From: an uncultured Pontibacter sp.
GTDB lineage: Bacteria > Bacteroidota > Bacteroidia > Cytophagales > Hymenobacteraceae
DNA: 64,000 nucleotides
Assembly: GCF_947492645.1 (NCBI RefSeq)
Contig: NZ_CANLMZ010000008.1
Coordinates: 434,001-498,000, forward strand
Direction of reading: 5' to 3'
Position 1 is the first letter of the stretch. Every line of letters starts with the position of its first letter. Positions 62,253 to 64,000 of the stretch are shown piece by piece. The notes under the pieces are model-generated. The model did not search any database and was not told the origin of the DNA. It was given only the letters and a program-made list of their open reading frames with translations. A program made the translations under genes and the position numbers.

Positions 62253-63332
62253 TTATCTTCTTAAAAAAGCAATCCTTGTTTTGCGTAACTGCCGTTGCGC
62301 CTTTTGCCGCAGTTGCTGGTGGTGCAACAGCCACCCACCTCCCGCTCCTATCAAACTTCCCAGTACAATATCCAGAAAACGGGCATACACCAGCTTATTC
62401 GGGTCGGCTGTCATGGCACTTCCTGCCTCGGCTATAAAAATGGTCATGGGTGTGATAAAGATAACGGCCAAGCCATAATGCCGCACCACCAGCATCTCGA
62501 TGATAAACTGAAGTATAAGTATACTGATGCAGATATCCAGAGCAGACAAGTTGAATGATAGCAGCAGCCAGGTGAGCCCTAAACCAATGAACGTTCCTAA
62601 AATCCGGTGCAGGCTTCTCTGCCAGATATGGCGCACACTTATGCCCTGCATTACCGCCAAACAAGAAATAGGTACCCAATAGGGGTTATTCAGCTCCAGC
62701 AGGTGCCCGACTAATAGCGAGCCTCCTACAAAAGTACCTATAATGGCAGACTCCACCAGGTTGGCGTAAGTGCTGTCTTTTACCACGATGAGCTCGGCTT
62801 TGGGCATGCTTTTTTTAACGATGAGCAGGCTGTAGAAAAAGGCCAGCACACAGGTAAACATGGTTCCCATGGCAAGTATACCTATCCGGGTTGGTATACT
62901 TGAAATATTAAAGGCCGATGCGCTAGCAATGCATACTAGCATGATGAAAAAGAAATTTCCTGGGGGCTTCATGGCAAAGTATTTGGCAACCCAATGCACG
63001 CACAGCGCATACGCCCCCAGCACCAATGCAGAAAGCAACGGGTTAAAGCTGAAGCTAATACCAATCGCAAAAGAAAAGATGAAGCCAAAGGAACAGGCCA
63101 GTAACGTGACCATGCGGTGAGCAAGTGCGGTAGAGGGCATGTAAAGTATAACCAAACCTCCTGTAGAGGCAAGTATGCCATAATCCAGCCTACCAAAATA
63201 ATAGCCCACCAGCAAAGGCAAGCCAACGCACAACGAGGCCAGCACAGGCAGGTGCCACAGCCGCTCCGACTTTCGTAATTCTACTAATGATTTTAACTCT
63301 TTTCTTAAAAGCTCCCAAGAACTGCTTTTCAT
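62253..63332 (-). CDS. FUSC-family membrane protein
   Basis: A 359-residue protein with two sets of hydrophobic helices, the second beginning around LVESAIIGTFVGGSLLVGHL and holding the family block ISVRHIWQRSLHRILGTFIGLGLTW. FUSC proteins (YccS, AaeB, fusaric-acid resistance type) are thought to export aromatic acids. It lacks the large cytoplasmic part of AaeB. Alone, no periplasmic adaptor nearby. Confidence 0.85.
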   Translation of the reverse strand: MKSSSWELLRKELKSLVELRKSERLWHLPVLASLCVGLPLLVGYYFGRLDYGILASTGGLVILYMPSTALAHRMVTLLACSFGFIFSFAIGISFSFNPLLSALVLGAYALCVHWVAKYFAMKPPGNFFFIMLVCIASASAFNISSIPTRIGILAMGTMFTCVLAFFYSLLIVKKSMPKAELIVVKDSTYANLVESAIIGTFVGGSLLVGHLLELNNPYWVPISCLAVMQGISVRHIWQRSLHRILGTFIGLGLTWLLLSFNLSALDICISILILQFIIEMLVVRHYGLAVIFITPMTIFIAEAGSAMTADPNKLVYARFLDIVLGSLIGAGGGWLLHHQQLRQKAQRQLRKTRIAFLRR

Positions 63333-63478
63333 TTACCGTAACTTGACTCTAAACTATCCGCCCCGCTTATTTTACAAGGCCAGGCACTTAAAAGTATGTA
63401 CCCTACAGCTGGTATTTTTCGCGGCACTACCTACCGTATACGCTAAGTTTTGATTTATACTGTAGCCTGTAACATTAA

Positions 63479-63508
63479 AAAAGCCCCTGCTTTGGGGCAG
63501 AGGCTTTT
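63479..63508 (-). terminator. Terminator after the ABC-F gene
   Basis: AAAAGCCCCTGC (63479-63490) pairs with GCAGAGGCTTTT (63497-63508) with one mismatch; on the minus strand TTTTTTAATG follows. It lies 2 bp after the stop codon. Confidence 0.85.
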
Positions 63509-63510
63509 GG

Positions 63511-64000
63511 TTATTTTGCTACGGTTCTTTCTATTTCCCGCAGGTTCTCCATCTTTTTATTTCTCAGGAAACCGTTGATGTCTTCGAAGTGCTCGCGGAT
63601 GCGTTTGTTGCCAAACTCAAATACCTTCGTAGCCAGCCCATCCAAAAAGTCCCTGTCGTGAGATACAAGTATAAGTGTACCGTCAAAAGCGCGGAGGGCA
63701 TCTTTCAGAATATCTTTCGTTTTGATATCAAGATGGTTGGTAGGTTCGTCAAGTATAAGCAAATTAACGGGCTGCAGCAGAAGCTTGATCATGGCCAGAC
63801 GTGTTTTCTCGCCACCCGAAAGCACTTTTACTTTTTTGTCTATCGTTTCGCCGCTGAACATAAAGGCCCCAAGCAAATCTTTTACGCGGGTGCGGGCATC
63901 GCCAATAGCAATCTCATCTATCGTCTGGAAAACGGTAAGTTCGCCATCAAGTAAAGAAGCCTGGTTCTGGGCAAAGTAACCGATCATGCAGTTATGGCCA
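63511..64000 (-). CDS. ABC-F family ATPase, C-terminal part (runs off the window)
   Basis: The C-terminal nucleotide-binding domain of a duplicated ABC protein without membrane segments, of the kind that act on ribosomes. Signature LSGGEKTRLAMIKLLL, Walker B NLLILDEPTNHLD and LILVSHDRDFLDGLA are seen. Residues before the first in-frame ATG at 63987 (GHNC, joining MIGYFAQNQ) fit the family, so the frame continues beyond base 64000 and that ATG is not the start. The short tail suggests a regulator such as an EttA/Uup relative. Confidence 0.9.
   Translation of the reverse strand, partial: GHNCMIGYFAQNQASLLDGELTVFQTIDEIAIGDARTRVKDLLGAFMFSGETIDKKVKVLSGGEKTRLAMIKLLLQPVNLLILDEPTNHLDIKTKDILKDALRAFDGTLILVSHDRDFLDGLATKVFEFGNKRIREHFEDINGFLRNKKMENLREIERTVAK

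Noticed and set aside
1-64000. tRNA, rRNA, CRISPR arrays, insertion sequences or prophage genes
   Set aside because: I looked for their typical sequences (CCA-ended cloverleaf sequences, regular spaced repeats, transposase or phage proteins) and found none.

Overview
The window looks like chromosome from a Bacteroidota bacterium of the Cytophagales, most likely Hymenobacteraceae (Pontibacter or a relative). Supporting signs are a SusC/SusD outer-membrane pair, many lipoproteins with a lipobox, promoters with the Bacteroidota -7 box (TAnnTTTG), clade II type nos gene clusters, and no phage, insertion sequence, tRNA, rRNA or CRISPR array that I could find. The placement rests on gene style only and has not been tested by phylogeny.

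Layout. 1-6 kb: a MATE exporter, an APC amino-acid permease, an exported methyltransferase, a small membrane exporter and an orphan ABC ATPase. 6-11.7 kb: susD, susC and anmK on the minus strand. 11.8-18.5 kb: a four-gene signalling operon (NIT/HAMP/GAF hybrid kinase with three receivers, CheR, CheB, receiver-kinase). 18.6-21.7 kb: a MacAB/Lol-like efflux operon. 21.8-22.65 kb: a decayed patch with a broken dinB-like gene and a cysC fragment. 22.7-25.5 kb: cysQ, pncB, pncA. 25.5-28.5 kb: an MbnP-like copper protein flanked by two MauG/MbnH-type diheme proteins. 29-32.1 kb: an amidohydrolase, a Mug glycosylase and a 5'-truncated cation diffusion facilitator.

32.3-43 kb is a nitrosative-stress and low-oxygen region: an Rrf2 regulator with three cysteines, a SufT-like protein, two membrane proteins resembling heme-copper oxidase subunit I, DUF2249 and hemerythrin proteins, the di-iron repair protein Ric, B12-dependent ribonucleotide reductase, a truncated hemoglobin and a thioredoxin-like protein. 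43.2-45.8 kb holds a cysteine-rich 603-residue protein of unknown function, a QueD-like gene with an apparent one-base frameshift, and a small lipoprotein.

45.9-59.1 kb is the most striking part: two complete tandem copies of a seven-gene clade II nitrous-oxide reductase cluster (cytochrome c, nosZ, membrane protein, nosL, nosD, nosF, nosY). Each copy ends in its own terminator, and each has a second hairpin terminator directly after nosZ. A CRP/FNR-type palindrome (TGAYN4RTCA) lies in the divergent promoter regions of ric/nrdJ, the thioredoxin-like gene/603-residue gene, and nos cluster II. The distances to -7-like boxes are repeatedly 33 or 55 bp, which suggests one regulon for N-oxide and low-oxygen life. 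nos cluster I has no such site that I can see.

59.3-64 kb: a small secreted cysteine-containing protein, an outer-membrane barrel protein, a CoA-transferase, an FUSC membrane protein and the 3' part of an ABC-F gene that runs off the window. Two further signals cut across the genes: an extreme excess of the heptamer AAGTATA/TATACTT, and a pair of roughly 200-bp MITE-like repeats at 30.7 and 40.3 kb.
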